DNA of 25,866 bases. Origin: Mageeibacillus sp. UBA5436 (GTDB lineage Bacteria > Bacillota > Clostridia > Saccharofermentanales > DTU023). Below the pieces are notes generated by a model that saw only the letters and a program-made list of their open reading frames with translations, did not search any database and was not told the origin of the DNA. Positions 24,840 to 25,866 of this stretch are shown here, piece by piece. The stretch spans positions 1 through 25,866 of the forward strand of contig DIRM01000003.1 in NCBI GenBank assembly GCA_002427545.1, written 5' to 3'. A program made the position numbers and the translations under genes. How positions within the stretch are numbered: the stretch's first letter is position 1; the number at the start of each line of letters is the position of its first letter.

Positions 24840-25628
24840 CTAATTTTTGTAGATTTCAATTAATTCGTATACCGCTATTAATTTCTCGTTTCCTAAATCA
24901 TCAAAACAAGTGTTAAGGAGCATATACTTAGCTTCTTCATTTAATGGAGATAGTTCTTTTTGAAATATTTCTTCTTCTTTACTATCCTCTATAAAATCTA
25001 AAAAACCTTCCTTTTCCCATGTCGGATATTTGTCATACCAGTTGCTGTTAACTTCTACGATATGCGTTAACTTGTATTCATAAATGCCAAACTCGGTATA
25101 TAGTTTTGCGTTTTTGATGAGGTCTAAATCTGTTTGATAATCAAGGAGCTTTCCTAGTCTTGTTTTATCTTTCATAGAATGTCCAAATAAATTAAGATAA
25201 GGGTCATCTAAACCTTCGTTTTCTTTATAAAGAAAGACCGTTCCAGAAAAATCATAATCGCCGTTTATGTTTCGTCTATCGTAAAAATCACTGTTTGAAT
25301 TATAGGCTACAATTTCTTGTATACCCTCTTTTCCTGTGTCTAAATAAGCGACAATCTTATCTGTATTGTATTTCTCGTTTAAACGCTTTAAAAACTCTTG
25401 TGAAAATTTTAGAAAATCTATCTTTTTGGCATTTTTGTTATCTTTATCATGAACACCTTCATTAAATGAGGATTCAAGTTCTTCTACTATGGCTATATTT
25501 ACTTCTGTTTCATCTTTTCTATCATCTATAACTTGTTTTTGTCCTTTATAAGAAACGATTAGAAAAATTCCAGCAATGATTAATAATGCTATGAAAAGTA
25601 TTGATATAATTTTTTTTGCTTTTTGCAC
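24840..25628 (-). CDS. Class B-like sortase with atypical active site
   Basis: Membrane-anchored transpeptidase that would cut a sorting motif in surface proteins and link them to the wall. The 262-residue protein has a basic N-terminus and one membrane segment (about 7-26), then an extracytoplasmic sortase domain with DFSGTVFLY (126-134), the catalytic His in NLFGHSM (H150) and the catalytic Cys in LLNTCF (C241). The order and spacing, including a long segment between the His and Cys strands, suggest class B. The active-site Arg expected after Cys is replaced by K249 (NEKLIAVYEL), and residues 158-262 contain no Arg. The start is GTG 25628 with AAGGAG seven bases upstream. It follows the terminator of a wall-anchor-type gene. 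Confidence 0.82.
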   Translation of the reverse strand: MQKAKKIISILFIALLIIAGIFLIVSYKGQKQVIDDRKDETEVNIAIVEELESSFNEGVHDKDNKNAKKIDFLKFSQEFLKRLNEKYNTDKIVAYLDTGKEGIQEIVAYNSNSDFYDRRNINGDYDFSGTVFLYKENEGLDDPYLNLFGHSMKDKTRLGKLLDYQTDLDLIKNAKLYTEFGIYEYKLTHIVEVNSNWYDKYPTWEKEGFLDFIEDSKEEEIFQKELSPLNEEAKYMLLNTCFDDLGNEKLIAVYELIEIYKN

Positions 25629-25635
25629 TTTTTTT

Positions 25636-25641
25636 CTCCTT
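25636..25641 (-). promoter_or_regulatory. Ribosome binding site for the GTG start of the sortase
   Basis: AAGGAG, seven bases before GTG 25628. It supports GTG as the start and lies 23 bases after the U-tract of the preceding terminator. Confidence 0.8.
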
Positions 25642-25664
25642 TCTTTCTGGACTATTTTTCTTTG

Positions 25665-25697
25665 TAAAAAATTGAGCCTACCCTTAAAGGTAGGCTC
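25665..25697 (-). terminator. Intrinsic terminator before the sortase gene
   Basis: Minus strand GAGCCTACC, a 6-nt loop and GGTAGGCTC (9-bp perfect stem, 25674-25682 with 25689-25697), followed by AATTTTTT. It would end transcription of the surface protein gene to the right and lies 37 bases before the sortase start. Confidence 0.85.
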
Positions 25698-25716
25698 TGA
25701 CTAAAAAAATATGATC

Positions 25717-25738
25717 AAACGGAGATTTCCGTTTTTTT
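25717..25738. terminator. Second hairpin, terminator-like on the plus strand
   Basis: AAACGGA / TCCGTTT (25717-25723 with 25728-25734), a 7-bp stem with a 4-nt loop, followed on the plus strand by a T run to 25738. Read from the minus strand, the T run comes seven or more bases after the stem, so it would be weak there. No plus-strand gene is seen that would use it. Confidence 0.5.
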
Positions 25739-25743
25739 CCAAA

Positions 25744-25866
25744 CTATTCGCTTTTCTTATTAGCGACTTCTTTCTTTTTGTCTTTTATCATTTTGGTGAT
25801 AACAAGAACTGCAAGGAGCATTAAGGTAACGCCACCAGCTATATAATAAACAGGGTTGATGCTGTC
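25744..25866 (-). CDS. C-terminal end of a cell-wall-anchored type surface protein (partial)
   Basis: Forty codons open from the right window edge to TAG at 25744-25746, too short to appear as a full gene. The translation begins DSINPVYYIAGG, continues with a hydrophobic membrane segment (about residues 6-24) and ends in a Lys-rich tail (KMIKDKKKEVANKKSE). Hydrophobic stretch plus positive tail is the end of a sortase substrate. In LPXTG proteins the residues after the motif are very often D-S/E, so the sorting motif probably lies just outside the window; it is not visible. The sortase gene directly downstream supports this reading. The alternative is an ordinary single-pass membrane protein. 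Confidence 0.65.
   Translation of the reverse strand, partial: DSINPVYYIAGGVTLMLLAVLVITKMIKDKKKEVANKKSE

Overview
The window is a compact, AT-rich stretch (roughly one third G+C by eye) in which every convincing gene is read from the minus strand. SepF, a sortase, a C-terminal wall-anchor-type tail, the paired GlgC/GlgD form of ADP-glucose pyrophosphorylase, a type II pantothenate kinase and strong GGAGG ribosome binding sites point to a low-GC Gram-positive bacterium (Bacillota), probably Clostridia-like. I cannot name the genus from sequence alone. Almost everything is ordinary chromosomal housekeeping. I see no CRISPR array, insertion sequence, integrase, prophage or toxin-antitoxin pair.

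In the direction of transcription (right to left): (1) 25.87-24.84 kb: the last 40 codons of a surface protein (membrane segment plus basic tail), two hairpins, then a class B-like sortase. (2) 24.7-20.7 kb: pyrimidine salvage and DNA repair: cytidine deaminase, uridine phosphorylase, then type 4 uracil-DNA glycosylase overlapping uvrB by ATGA. (3) 20.6-11.5 kb: phosphoglucomutase family enzyme, dnaE, pfkA, mutS2. (4) 11.4-5.4 kb: a glycogen synthesis operon glgB-glgC-glgD-glgA behind its own promoter. (5) 5.2-1.05 kb: tRNA-Leu(GAG) with a consensus promoter and a hairpin terminator, followed at once by a TTG-started PLP enzyme gene, a HlyD-like membrane protein, yggS and sepF, closed by a palindromic terminator. 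(6) 0.96-0.14 kb: type II pantothenate kinase; the first 138 bases hold no recognisable gene.

The parts fit together functionally. Phosphoglucomutase supplies glucose-1-phosphate, GlgC/GlgD make ADP-glucose, and GlgA and GlgB build and branch glycogen; PfkA marks the competing glycolytic route. Udg, UvrB and DnaE are DNA repair or replication factors; MutS2 acts on recombination or on stalled ribosomes. YggS and the Met-gamma-lyase family enzyme both concern PLP.

I did not find a clear undescribed system. The observations most worth checking are a sortase with Lys where the catalytic Arg belongs (and no Arg at all in its last 105 residues), a five-unit 15-bp tandem repeat at the 3' end of glgB, terminators placed so close to the next gene that read-through seems required, and a terminator loop complementary to the anticodon region of the tRNA just upstream of it. 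Several starts were corrected from the longest open frame (sepF, pgm, uvrB, cdd), and TTG or GTG starts are supported for the PLP enzyme and the sortase.
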